DNA of 39,412 nt from JANMCE01 sp031410595 (GTDB lineage: Bacteria > Actinomycetota > Acidimicrobiia > Acidimicrobiales > Ilumatobacteraceae). The position numbers were made by a program, and so were the translations under genes. The stretch lies in NCBI GenBank assembly GCA_031410595.1, contig JANNZM010000147.1, positions 1-39,412 on the forward strand, read 5' to 3'. Of this stretch, positions 1 through 7,613 are shown piece after piece (the first letter of the stretch is position 1; each line of letters begins with the position of its first letter). Below the pieces are notes generated by a model. It saw nothing but the letters and a program-made list of their open reading frames with translations, did not search any database and had not been told where the DNA came from.

Positions 1-1
1 G

Positions 2-76
2 TCGGGTTGGAGGGATTCGAACCCTCGGCCTCCACGTCCCGAACGTGGCGCGCTAACCAAGCTGCGCTACAACCCG
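2..76 (-). tRNA. tRNA-Pro (anticodon CGG)
   Basis: Read on the minus strand, the acceptor arms CGGGTTG and CAACCCG pair perfectly. The T-loop carries the GGTTCGAATCC signature. The anticodon stem CCACG/CGTGG encloses the loop TTCGGGA, which places CGG at positions 34-36, so the tRNA reads the proline codon CCG. The 3' CCA is not encoded as far as can be seen at the window edge. It lies 18 bases past the stop of the receiver-protein gene, in the same orientation. Confidence 0.95.
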
Positions 77-94
77 TTTGTTGCGTTGGCGACT

Positions 95-538
95 CTAGCT
101 TGCGGCGGCCTCGGCTGGCATTTCTGTTTCGGCGACCGCTACCGGAACGCCCTCATGCACGGTGCCGCCGGCGATGATGGTGGCGACCGCGTTACGCAGA
201 CGCAGCGGGTCGAGGGGCTTGACGAGCCAGCCGTCGGCTTGGCTGCGGCGGGCGAGATGCACGTCGGCAGTGCGGTCGAGCAGCATGAGGATGGGCACGT
301 GGGGAAGGCGATCACCGCTCTCCTCCAGGCGCAGGTCCATGCAGGTGGCCATGCCGCCCATGTTGCCGATCTGCAGGTCGAGAATGGCGATGTCGGGGGC
401 CTTGGCCAGCACCGACTTGCGCACGTTCTTGCCGTTGTCACACACATCAATGGTGGTGTCTGGCCCGCTCAGTGCGGCACGGATATCGTCACTTAACCAG
501 GGGGCGTCAGTCGCCAGCAGCACGTACACGAGCGCCAA
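95..538 (-). CDS. degenerate response-regulator receiver protein
   Basis: This 147-residue protein is a single CheY-like receiver domain with no output domain. The phospho-acceptor aspartate is present (D54 in ILDLQIG) and so is the conserved lysine (K107 in WLVKPLD). The usual paired acidic residues after strand 1 are reduced to one (D11 in ATDAPW), and the switch Thr/Ser at the end of strand 4 is replaced by leucine (L87). It may therefore signal without normal phosphorylation switching. The chosen TTG start lies two bases after the stop of the upstream ArsA-like gene, so translation is probably coupled; a GTG at 529 is an alternative. The tail is rich in Ala and Glu. Its target is unknown, and co-transcription with the two ATPases is inferred from spacing. 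Confidence 0.8.
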   Translation of the reverse strand: MALVYVLLATDAPWLSDDIRAALSGPDTTIDVCDNGKNVRKSVLAKAPDIAILDLQIGNMGGMATCMDLRLEESGDRLPHVPILMLLDRTADVHLARRSQADGWLVKPLDPLRLRNAVATIIAGGTVHEGVPVAVAETEMPAEAAAS

Positions 539-540
539 AC

Positions 541-1626
541 CTAGCGGCCGACGAGATGCGCGGCCACATCTCCCAACCCGGACAGGTCGTGTACGTCGCG
601 CACCAAGAGTGGCACCCGTACGACCGGTGCCGGTGCGACGGCTGCGATGAGCGGCGTGATGAGGCGTTCTTCGCTCTCGGCCACCTCGGCAAGCTGGGCC
701 AGATTGGTCCAGGCCGGATCTCCGTCGGAGGCTTCGGCCCGGGCCTCAACTGCGGAGATACCGAAGTCAGGGTGGGCTCGGTTCACCACGAGCGCGGCCG
801 GTTTAATTTTGCGCTCGGCCAGCTGAGCCGACAACCAAGCCGCTTCGTCCAGCCGATCCTGGCGGGGCGCGGTGACGATCACATAGGCGGTCTCGGGGGA
901 CGTGAGCAGCGCCAGCACCAAGCTTGCGCGTTCGCCAAAGCCGGCTTCCATACCGTCGAATGCTTGGAAGAACGAAACGACATCGGCGATAGCGGCACCA
1001 CCGACAATCTTCGCGATGGTCTTGAGCACGGCCTGAGCCGCGAAGTTCACCACACGCAGGCCGATGCGTGCGGGCATGACGATGGCGCGGTAGAGGCGGT
1101 GATCAAGGAAGCGGGTGAGCCGTCGCGGCGCGTCGATCACATCGAGGGCGTGACGGGTGGGCGGTGTGTCGATGATGACGAGGTCGAACCGGTCGTCGTG
1201 ATGCAGCTCGTAGAGCTTCTCGGCCGCCATGTATTCCTGCGTACCCGACAACGCGCCCGACACATTCTTGTAGAACGAGTTGTTGAGAATGCGATCAAGT
1301 TGCTCAGGGTCGTTCGCGTACCGCCGGACGACATCATCAAACGTCTGCTTCGGGTCGAGCATCAGTGCCCACAGTTCACCCGGGCCGATGCCTTTGACCT
1401 GCTGCGGCTGATTGGTGAGACCGGCCGTGAGGCCGAGCGCATCAGCCAGCCGACGGGCCGGGTCGATGGTGATGACGACCGCGCGACGGCCGCGCGAAGC
1501 CGCAGCCAGGGCCATTGCTGCGGCCGTAGTGGTCTTGCCGACACCACCAGGACCAGCGCACACGATGATCGAACGCCCGTCGATCACATCGGCGAGGTTC
1601 GCCACGGCCTCGCTCACCATTGTCAC
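541..1626 (-). CDS. ArsA/Get3-like ATPase, subunit with altered P-loop
   Basis: This 361-residue protein belongs to the ArsA/Get3 family of soluble dimeric P-loop ATPases. The Walker A loop is GPGGVGKTT (residues 25-33). The signature lysine that normally precedes GGVGKT in this deviant Walker A class is a proline here. A switch-II-like stretch, VIIDTPPTRHALD, is also present. It follows a second ArsA-like gene by 16 bases, which matches the tandem mycobacterial pair Rv3679-Rv3680. As in mycobacteria, a whiB gene (whiB4 there) lies close by. The pair probably forms a heterodimer; its client proteins are not predictable from sequence. The GTG at 1626 is preferred because TAGGTT lies exactly six bases before it; an ATG at 1620 is an alternative. 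Confidence 0.88.
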   Translation of the reverse strand: MTMVSEAVANLADVIDGRSIIVCAGPGGVGKTTTAAAMALAAASRGRRAVVITIDPARRLADALGLTAGLTNQPQQVKGIGPGELWALMLDPKQTFDDVVRRYANDPEQLDRILNNSFYKNVSGALSGTQEYMAAEKLYELHHDDRFDLVIIDTPPTRHALDVIDAPRRLTRFLDHRLYRAIVMPARIGLRVVNFAAQAVLKTIAKIVGGAAIADVVSFFQAFDGMEAGFGERASLVLALLTSPETAYVIVTAPRQDRLDEAAWLSAQLAERKIKPAALVVNRAHPDFGISAVEARAEASDGDPAWTNLAQLAEVAESEERLITPLIAAVAPAPVVRVPLLVRDVHDLSGLGDVAAHLVGR

Positions 1627-1632
1627 GCTGTC

Positions 1633-1638
1633 AACCTA
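1633..1638 (-). promoter_or_regulatory. -10 box, probable leaderless promoter of the ArsA-like gene
   Basis: On the minus strand TAGGTT is followed by six bases (GACAGC) and the GTG at 1626. This is the spacing seen before many genes in the window. It would give this gene its own start even though the upstream partner ends only 16 bases away. Confidence 0.45.
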
Positions 1639-1642
1639 TCGG

Positions 1643-2539
1643 TCACAATGCCCGAATCGCTTCGAGCAGCACCTCGGCGAGTGTGTCGGTGGTCTCAGAC
1701 GTGAGGGATGCGTCGAACACAAACGGCAGCACCAGTTGCGGTAACGGAAGGCCTACCGCCAGGCGATCACGGTGTTCCTCCTGCGCTTGCAGCCGCGCCA
1801 GTCGGAACCGTGCCGCGGTCGCGATGGCCGAACGTGCCCTTGGCGGCGCAACCAGATCGTCGACGGCCGGATAGAGCGCGTTGACCACGATCGGACCGAG
1901 CGTGACACCGATGTCCTCCTCCAGCGCAAAGGCGGTTTCGATCGCCTCGTTGACCGGTGTCTCTTCGGCCAGGGCAACCAGGATCACCTGACAGCGGGTG
2001 CTGTCAGCCAGCATCTCCCCCGCCTCTACGGCCTGGGTATTTATGGGGCCGACCGAGATGATTTCGCGCAATGCTCGTGGCGCCCGCAGGAACGGGATGG
2101 CATGACCGGCGGCGGGCGCGTCAACGATCATGAGGTCGGCCACCTGCTGCTTGTCGAGTTGCTTGATCTTGGCCAACACGAGGATGTCGTCGATGCCGGG
2201 CGCAGCGGAGGCGACCACGTCAAGGATGCCCAACCGTGACAACTGACTGGTAACGCCGCGCATCCCATGATCTCGCAGGTAATCATCGAGCGCCTGCATG
2301 GGGGTGACCAGTTGCGCGGTGATTTGGGGTGTGACTTTGACCACTTTGGGGCCAAGTGGCTTGGGCAAACCAAGCAATCCGCCAAGGGGCGATTCTTCGT
2401 CAATAGCCACGACCCGCACCGTCAATCCGCATGCGGCAGCCGCTTTGGCGAGCACGGCGGTGACCGTCGTCTTGCCGACGCCGCCCTTTCCGGCCACGAT
2501 CAGGACTCGCGAAGTGGTGAAAAATGCTTTTGGATCCAC
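1643..2539 (-). CDS. ArsA/Get3-like ATPase, subunit with canonical deviant Walker A
   Basis: This 298-residue P-loop ATPase of the ArsA/Get3/MinD superfamily is the partner of the gene just downstream. Its Walker A is GKGGVGKTT (residues 17-25) and keeps the signature lysine (K18), which in this family reaches into the active site of the other subunit of the dimer. LMIVDAPAAGH matches the family's second aspartate motif, though with VDAPA instead of DTAP. Translation starts at GTG 2539, preceded by GAAAGGG. The start lies 44 bases from the divergent NfeD-like gene, so the two share a promoter region. The pair resembles mycobacterial Rv3679-Rv3680. The asymmetry in signature lysines suggests an obligate heterodimer, which is inference. 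Confidence 0.88.
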   Translation of the reverse strand: MDPKAFFTTSRVLIVAGKGGVGKTTVTAVLAKAAAACGLTVRVVAIDEESPLGGLLGLPKPLGPKVVKVTPQITAQLVTPMQALDDYLRDHGMRGVTSQLSRLGILDVVASAAPGIDDILVLAKIKQLDKQQVADLMIVDAPAAGHAIPFLRAPRALREIISVGPINTQAVEAGEMLADSTRCQVILVALAEETPVNEAIETAFALEEDIGVTLGPIVVNALYPAVDDLVAPPRARSAIATAARFRLARLQAQEEHRDRLAVGLPLPQLVLPFVFDASLTSETTDTLAEVLLEAIRAL

Positions 2540-2583
2540 GGCGTGCCCTTTCTCGTAGTAACCGCTCTAGCCTCGGAGGCAGC

Positions 2584-3912
2584 GTGCGCAGGTTAGTCAC
2601 CGCAACAAAACTCATCCTCACCCTAGGTGTGATTCTGGCCATATTCGGAGTCGGTCGTGCCGCCACCGCCGCCGACGCACCAGTGCCGGGGACACCGCCA
2701 GTCGACGTGCTGCAGGTCAGCGGCTACCTCGACCGCATTCTGGCCAACGAGATCCGCAACGCCGTCAACCGAGCCGAGACCGACGGTGCTCAGGCACTCT
2801 TGCTGCAGATGAACTCGAAGGGCGCGGTTATTCCCGACAGCGAAGTCGCCGAGGTTGCCGATCTCATGCGTGCCTCGAAGGTGCCGGTCGTGATCTGGGT
2901 AGGCCCGTCCGGCGCAACGGCATTCGGCAAGACCGGCCAGCTGCTCGGCGCGGCTGCCATCACGGGTATGGCGCCCGGCAGCAAGATCGGACGCTTTGGC
3001 GACCTGTTGCAACCGAAGATCGGCGCACTCTCCTTCGGACAGGCCGACGCCCGGCTCAAGACCGGCACGCTGAGCGCGCAGGACGCGCGAGCGGCCGGTG
3101 CACTCAAGCTCGGCAACGACAACGGCGGCACCGCGGTGCTGGGTGAAATGATCGTCGCGCTCGACGGTGTGAAGATCGGCGATAAGGAGCTGCACACGGC
3201 GCAGCCGCTACCCGACGGTCGAGCGGGTCGAGGCACCTCGGGCCCGACTCGTTTCACCAAACTCGGGCTGGTCAGCCAACTGATGCATTCCTTCGCCAGC
3301 AAGCCTGTGGCGTACCTGATGATGGCCATCGGTCTCGGCCTCCTCGTGTTTGAGTTCTTCACTGCCGGCGTTGGCATTGCCGGCGTGATCGGCGCCGCCT
3401 GTCTCATCTTCGGTTGCTACGGGCTCAGCGCGCTCCCAACCCGCGGTTGGGCCGTGGCACTCCTCATCGCGGCGTTTGTTGCGTTGTCAATCGATGTGCA
3501 AACGGGCGTGCCCCGGGCCTGGACCGCAATCGGTCTCGCGATGTTCGTTGTTGCGTCCGTCTTCCTCTACTCCGACGGACGTCTCGCGTGGCCAGCACTC
3601 ATCACCGGAATTGGTGGCGTGCTGCTCACCTTCCTCAGCGGCATGCCCTCGATGGTGCGCACCCGATTTGCCACGCCAACCATCGGGCGGGAGTGGATGA
3701 TTGGCGAACTGGGCGAGGCTGTGGCCGACATCAGCCCCGACGGCGTGGCCAAAGTCGGCCAGGGGCAATGGCGGGCTCGGACGAACCGGGCGACGCCGAT
3801 CGCAGCCGGTGATCGTCTCCGCGTCGTGGCCATCGATGGCATCACGCTAGAGGTCGAACCGGAGTTCGGCGCGGCCAAGGATCACCGCGAACGCTCCAAA
3901 ACCCCCGAATAA
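2584..3912 (+). CDS. NfeD-family membrane protein with inactive-looking ClpP-like domain
   Basis: This 442-residue protein has an N-terminal signal or anchor segment (about residues 8-30), a ClpP/crotonase-like domain (about 38-220), four or more membrane helices (about 245-360) and a C-terminal NfeD OB-fold domain (about 375-435). Long NfeD proteins are membrane serine proteases linked to stomatins. Here the serine-bearing segment, usually PSGARAASAG, reads PSGATAFGKTG. Glycine (G115) therefore occupies the catalytic-serine position, and the downstream lysine region is also poorly conserved. It is probably a non-proteolytic scaffold or binding protein. The GTG start is set by GGAGG at 2575-2579, four bases upstream; a longer reading from ATG 2524 lacks such a site. 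No stomatin gene is adjacent. Confidence 0.82.
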   Translation: MRRLVTATKLILTLGVILAIFGVGRAATAADAPVPGTPPVDVLQVSGYLDRILANEIRNAVNRAETDGAQALLLQMNSKGAVIPDSEVAEVADLMRASKVPVVIWVGPSGATAFGKTGQLLGAAAITGMAPGSKIGRFGDLLQPKIGALSFGQADARLKTGTLSAQDARAAGALKLGNDNGGTAVLGEMIVALDGVKIGDKELHTAQPLPDGRAGRGTSGPTRFTKLGLVSQLMHSFASKPVAYLMMAIGLGLLVFEFFTAGVGIAGVIGAACLIFGCYGLSALPTRGWAVALLIAAFVALSIDVQTGVPRAWTAIGLAMFVVASVFLYSDGRLAWPALITGIGGVLLTFLSGMPSMVRTRFATPTIGREWMIGELGEAVADISPDGVAKVGQGQWRARTNRATPIAAGDRLRVVAIDGITLEVEPEFGAAKDHRERSKTPE

Positions 3913-3940
3913 CGACCAGAACGACGTTATTCGGGGGTCA
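3901..3940 (+). terminator. intrinsic terminator-like hairpin overlapping the nfeD-like stop codon
   Basis: A perfect 14-base inverted repeat pairs 3901-3914 (ACCCCCGAATAACG) with 3925-3938 across a 10-base loop. The left arm contains the last codons and the TAA stop. Only a weak T-rich stretch follows. It separates the gene from whiB. Confidence 0.75.
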
Positions 3941-4014
3941 TTCTTGGCCCATTTCCGCTCCATTTTGCCGAGTCGTACAACACGGACCTAGCGTGGCGAA
4001 CAGGGAGGGGCATC

Positions 4015-4281
4015 GTGTCGAAGGTACAGAACATCACGCTCGAATGGCAGCGGGAAGCTGCGTGCAAAGGACCCCTGCAAGCGGTCTTTTTTCCACCGTC
4101 TCACCTCGAGCCACGGGACGAGAAAGCCCGCCGGGAAGCCAGGGCCAAGGCCATCTGCAAACTGTGCCATGTCCAAAAACCTTGCCTCGACTACGCCATT
4201 CGCATCCGCGAAGCTCACGGCGTCTGGGGCGGCACCACCGAAGTCGAACGCCGCGTCCTCCTCGCCCGCCAGGACGTATAG
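4015..4281 (+). CDS. WhiB-family iron-sulfur transcriptional regulator
   Basis: This 88-residue protein has the four [4Fe-4S] ligand cysteines of WhiB proteins: C17 (AACKG), the CxxC pair in ICKLC, and C57 (KPCLDYA). The GVWGG turn and a basic C-terminus (VERRVLLARQ) for DNA or sigma-factor contact follow. WhiB proteins bind region 4 of the primary sigma factor and respond to redox or nitric oxide. The GTG start has a strong site, GGGAGGGG, just upstream. A possible promoter is TTGCCG (3965-3970) with TAGCGT (3989-3994), 18 bases apart. The neighbouring ArsA-like pair and NfeD gene recall the setting of mycobacterial whiB4, but sequence alone does not assign the paralogue. Confidence 0.93.
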   Translation: MSKVQNITLEWQREAACKGPLQAVFFPPSHLEPRDEKARREARAKAICKLCHVQKPCLDYAIRIREAHGVWGGTTEVERRVLLARQDV

Positions 4282-4363
4282 CTACCTCGCTGGTCGCTAC
4301 CCTTCATGCCTCGTTCGGTCGCTACCGCTCCGTCTCTCTCGGACTCGCTTCGTTCGGCAATGC
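4282..4363 (+). repeat. dispersed intergenic repeat, copy 1
   Basis: The segment between the convergent whiB and selB genes starts CTACCTCGCT, continues TCGCTACC and GCTACCGCTC, and ends TTCGGCAATGCGG. The same blocks in the same order occur at 9150-9211. It is rich in CGCT and CTCG units and is not a simple palindrome. Confidence 0.55.
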
Positions 4364-4397
4364 GGAACGCGCCGTCGTGACGACTGGGACGCCCCTG

Positions 4398-6119
4398 TCA
4401 ACCTTCTAAGCGGGGACCGGGGATGCGGAAGTCTTCTCGGCGGCGGGTTATGCCGCGTTTGTCGAGCAGGGCTACCAGGGGCAGGGCATGTTTGCGGGTG
4501 GCTCCGACTGCGTCACGGAACTGGGCGACGGTGAAGCCTTCAGCGTTCTCTTGTAGGAGCTGTTTGGCGACGATGGTTGCAGCCCCGATGACGTCGGGAT
4601 GGAACCACACGCCGTCCTGCTCGATCACGAGTCCACGTTGCACCAACGCTCGCAGCTCGGCCCGATCGACGCCCTCGGCCCCGGGCGGTGTGAACAGCGA
4701 CGAGGCCAGCGATCCGACGAACGGGTGATTGGCCAATGGGTCAACCACTGCTGCGACGCGGACGCGACCCGCTACCAGTTCGAGACCATCGGCTTGGGCG
4801 AGTGCGTCTCGTTCGCGTTCGTCGAGTGACGCGACATCGAGGCCGAGCGAACCGGCCGCTTCCACTTGCGTGCGCACGTCGACCAGCAATGCTTCGAGCT
4901 TGCCCGGCGCAGCGATCCATCGACTGATCGTTGGTGCGCGACGCTCGCCGGTGAGGAGTTCGAGTTCGTCAGGGTCGATCCAGCCGCGCTCATCGATGAC
5001 GCGATCGACGCTGCGATCGGGCTTGGCCTTGTTGGCCGTAAGAACGGGCGCGACGTCGAGGATCTCGCCTCCGCCAATGGTCTCCGAACGACCCGATTCA
5101 CGCAGGACAAACCGATCACCAGGCAGGAGCGGCAGCGGTGTTGTCGTGCGCAGCCGCACGAGACCAGAGGCACCGGGATCGATGCCCTCGGAGCCGAGCA
5201 CGCGCATGCGAACGGGGAACTCACCACTGCCGATATAGGCCACGTAGGCACCACGACGACTCACCTGATGATCGACCGCGGCCAGCACTTGGAGCCGAGC
5301 GTCGAATGACGCGGTGGCGTGCCAACGGCCGGGAGACGTTACGGCGTCGCCGCGCACGATGTCCTGGTGCTCGACACCGTTGAGGTTGAGCGCCACGCGG
5401 TTGCCCGGCCCGATCCGCTGGTGCGACGAGCCCAACGACTGGATGGCGCGGACGCGGGCTGGCAACTGTCGTGGTCCGACCACAACCTGATCACCAACGG
5501 CCACCTCGCCGCCGGCGAGCGTTCCCGTGACAACAGTGCCCGAGCCCTTGGCCGCAAACACCCGATCCACCCACAGCCTGGCTCGACCGCGATCCATTGC
5601 CGTGGGTGTCTTGGCGACCAGGTCATCAAGCGCGACTCGTAGTTGGTCGAGCCCCCGCCCGAGTGGTGCGGCGGTGGCGATCACCGGGGCATCCTCAAGG
5701 AACGTTCCTGCCACCTGATCGGCCAGCAGCAGACGCGACAGTTCGAGTTCGTCATCATCGACGAGGTCGGTCTTGGTCAGCGCGATGACGCCTCGCCGTA
5801 CACCGACAAGTTCGAGGATGCGCAGGTGTTCCTCGCTCTGCGGCTTCCATCCTTCCGTGGCTGCCACCACGAAAAGGCAGGCATCTATTGCGCCGATGCC
5901 GGCCAGCATGTTCTTCAGGAACTTCACGTGACCCGGCACATCGATAAAGCTGATACCCGCCCCCGACGGCAACACGACGTGAGCAAACCCGAGATCGATG
6001 GTGAGGCCGCGACGCTTTTCCTCCTCGAACCGATCCGGGTCTGTTCCGGTGAGCGCTAGTACCAGTGAGCTCTTGCCGTGATCGACGTGACCGGCAGTAG
6101 CGACCACGTGCATGGTCAC
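4398..6119 (-). CDS. selB: selenocysteine-specific elongation factor SelB
   Basis: This 573-residue translational GTPase delivers Sec-tRNA(Sec) to UGA codons that carry a SECIS element. G1 is GHVDHGKSS (residues 10-18), G2 lies in RRGLTIDLGFA, G3 is DVPGH and G4 is TKTD. These are followed by two EF-Tu-like beta-barrel domains and a C-terminal array of winged helices ending in the SECIS-binding segment KHALPLVALLDKRGITRRREDFR. The length is normal for bacterial SelB. The start overlaps the selA stop as GTGA (GTG at 6119; an ATG at 6113 is possible), so the two are translationally coupled. No selD, tRNA-Sec gene or obvious selenoprotein is seen in the window. Confidence 0.95.
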   Translation of the reverse strand: MTMHVVATAGHVDHGKSSLVLALTGTDPDRFEEEKRRGLTIDLGFAHVVLPSGAGISFIDVPGHVKFLKNMLAGIGAIDACLFVVAATEGWKPQSEEHLRILELVGVRRGVIALTKTDLVDDDELELSRLLLADQVAGTFLEDAPVIATAAPLGRGLDQLRVALDDLVAKTPTAMDRGRARLWVDRVFAAKGSGTVVTGTLAGGEVAVGDQVVVGPRQLPARVRAIQSLGSSHQRIGPGNRVALNLNGVEHQDIVRGDAVTSPGRWHATASFDARLQVLAAVDHQVSRRGAYVAYIGSGEFPVRMRVLGSEGIDPGASGLVRLRTTTPLPLLPGDRFVLRESGRSETIGGGEILDVAPVLTANKAKPDRSVDRVIDERGWIDPDELELLTGERRAPTISRWIAAPGKLEALLVDVRTQVEAAGSLGLDVASLDERERDALAQADGLELVAGRVRVAAVVDPLANHPFVGSLASSLFTPPGAEGVDRAELRALVQRGLVIEQDGVWFHPDVIGAATIVAKQLLQENAEGFTVAQFRDAVGATRKHALPLVALLDKRGITRRREDFRIPGPRLEG

Positions 6120-7384
6120 GTAACGGCCAGCAACGCGGCCGTAATAGTTGCATCATCAACGACATCCACGGTGCGCAAGTCAAGGTACGTTGCGTTATCC
6201 CGGACCCTGGCGATGATGGGTGGCACCCCGGCACGCAAAGCTGCACTGAGATCTCCGGGTAAGCGCAGGCCGTAGCTGGGCATGGTGACCCCCGGCAGCG
6301 AACCTGCGCCCGGCAGCGCGTCCATTGCTTCAGCGGTTGCACCCGTTACGCCAGCGGCAATCGCAACCGCCCGATCCTTCAACACCTCGACGGGAAGGCC
6401 GACCATGCGCCAGAACGGAATGGAATCACCGTCTCGTCGAAGATACGCCATGGCGACGTCCTGCAACGCGCCGAGGACGAGTCCGCCGGGGCGCAGGGCT
6501 CGGGCCAGCGGATGGCGGGCACACTGGGCAACGAGATCCTTGCGTCCGACGAGAATGCCTGCCTGCGGGCCGCCGAGCAGCTTGTCGGCGCTGAACATCA
6601 CCAGGTCGGCGCCGTCCGCCAAGGTCTGTTTGGCCGCCGGCTCACCGCCAAGCCAGACGGGCGGACCGTCCTTCATCCACGGACAGGCGGCGTCGAGCAG
6701 ACCCGAGCCGATATCGGCCAACACCGGCACACCGAGCGTGGCGAGTTGACCGACGGGCGTCGACTCCGTAAAGCCATCCACCACGTAGTTGGAGGGATGT
6801 ACCTTCAAGATGATGGCGACATCTGCGCCCGGCGCTTTCACCGCCTTCGCATAATCACCCAGTCGAGTGCGATTCGTGGTGCCGACATCGACCAGCCGCA
6901 CGCCCGATTGCGCCATCACATCGGGCACCCGGAAGCCGCCACCGATCTCGACGGCCTCACCGCGACTGACCAGCGCCTGTCGACCTTCGGCCAGGGCGGC
7001 CAGCGCAAGAAACACCGCCGACGCCGTGTTGTTCACAATCAGCGCATCCTCCGCGCCCGTCAAGCGAGCGAACAGTCGACCGACATGATCGCTTCGATCA
7101 CCACGCTTGCCGGTGGCCAGATCGAGCTCAAGGTTGTGGTAGCGACCCGCGGCTACGTGGCGAATCGGTGCCCGCCCGAGGTTGGTATGCAACAGCACAC
7201 CAGTTGCGTTGATGACCGGCTGCAGCATCATGATCTGCAACGCTCGCGCTCTGCTCGCGGCCGACTCCGGCTCCCCCGCCGCGATGGCCTCCCGCGCCAC
7301 ATCGACAAGGAGAGGATGGGGCAGCCCCGTGTCGGCCAACGACCGTGCCAGTGCATCAACCGAGGGAGGTCGCGTGGCCGTCAT
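6116..7384 (-). CDS. selA: L-seryl-tRNA(Sec) selenium transferase SelA
   Basis: This 422-residue PLP enzyme converts Ser-tRNA(Sec) to Sec-tRNA(Sec) using selenophosphate. The PLP lysine is K268 in FSADKLLGGPQAG. Other family marks are the N-terminal tRNA-binding region, NATGVLLHTNLGR and the VNNTASAVFLAL stretch. An in-frame extension to 7459 would overrun the upstream small gene. The ATG at 7384 is preferred because CAGAAT lies six bases before it, the leaderless spacing common here. It forms an operon with selB by a four-base overlap. Confidence 0.95.
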   Translation of the reverse strand: MTATRPPSVDALARSLADTGLPHPLLVDVAREAIAAGEPESAASRARALQIMMLQPVINATGVLLHTNLGRAPIRHVAAGRYHNLELDLATGKRGDRSDHVGRLFARLTGAEDALIVNNTASAVFLALAALAEGRQALVSRGEAVEIGGGFRVPDVMAQSGVRLVDVGTTNRTRLGDYAKAVKAPGADVAIILKVHPSNYVVDGFTESTPVGQLATLGVPVLADIGSGLLDAACPWMKDGPPVWLGGEPAAKQTLADGADLVMFSADKLLGGPQAGILVGRKDLVAQCARHPLARALRPGGLVLGALQDVAMAYLRRDGDSIPFWRMVGLPVEVLKDRAVAIAAGVTGATAEAMDALPGAGSLPGVTMPSYGLRLPGDLSAALRAGVPPIIARVRDNATYLDLRTVDVVDDATITAALLAVT

Positions 7385-7390
7385 GGTTGC

Positions 7391-7396
7391 ATTCTG
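7391..7396 (-). promoter_or_regulatory. -10 box, probable leaderless promoter of selA
   Basis: CAGAAT on the minus strand, then six bases (GCAACC) and the ATG at 7384. The same hexamer and spacing precede the gene at 19172. Confidence 0.45.
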
Positions 7397-7412
7397 CTCT
7401 ACTCGGCGCGAG

Positions 7413-7613
7413 CTAACGCGGCCGGATGAGCGCCACGATGCGCTTGGCCCACGGATCATCGCGCCGAGCTGCGCCCATGACCAACCACCAGGCGCCGAGC
7501 AGCGCTATGAGAAACCCGATAACCGCGCTCGGCTGCCGCACCGCAATCGCGTTCCCCAACGCGCCAAACAAAATGATCAGCGCCCCGATCACCGTCAACC
7601 GCGCCCCATTCAT
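7413..7613 (-). CDS. small two-helix membrane protein
   Basis: This 66-residue protein has two hydrophobic helices, about residues 5-24 (LTVIGALIILFGALGNAIAV) and 30-49 (AVIGFLIALLGAWWLVMGAA), and a basic tail ending IVALIRPR. The family is not recognised. The ATG at 7613 follows a poor ribosome site, so translation may be weak or begin further upstream, where the frame stays open to about 7811 but does not look protein-like. It lies 28 bases upstream of selA in the same orientation. A link to selenium metabolism is unproven. Confidence 0.5.
   Translation of the reverse strand: MNGARLTVIGALIILFGALGNAIAVRQPSAVIGFLIALLGAWWLVMGAARRDDPWAKRIVALIRPR

Noticed and set aside
472..1704. Long plus-strand frame of 410 codons
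   Set aside because: It lies opposite the clear ArsA-like gene and its translation matches no protein pattern; a high-GC shadow frame.
6512..7429. Plus-strand frame of 305 codons
   Set aside because: Shadow of selA on the other strand.
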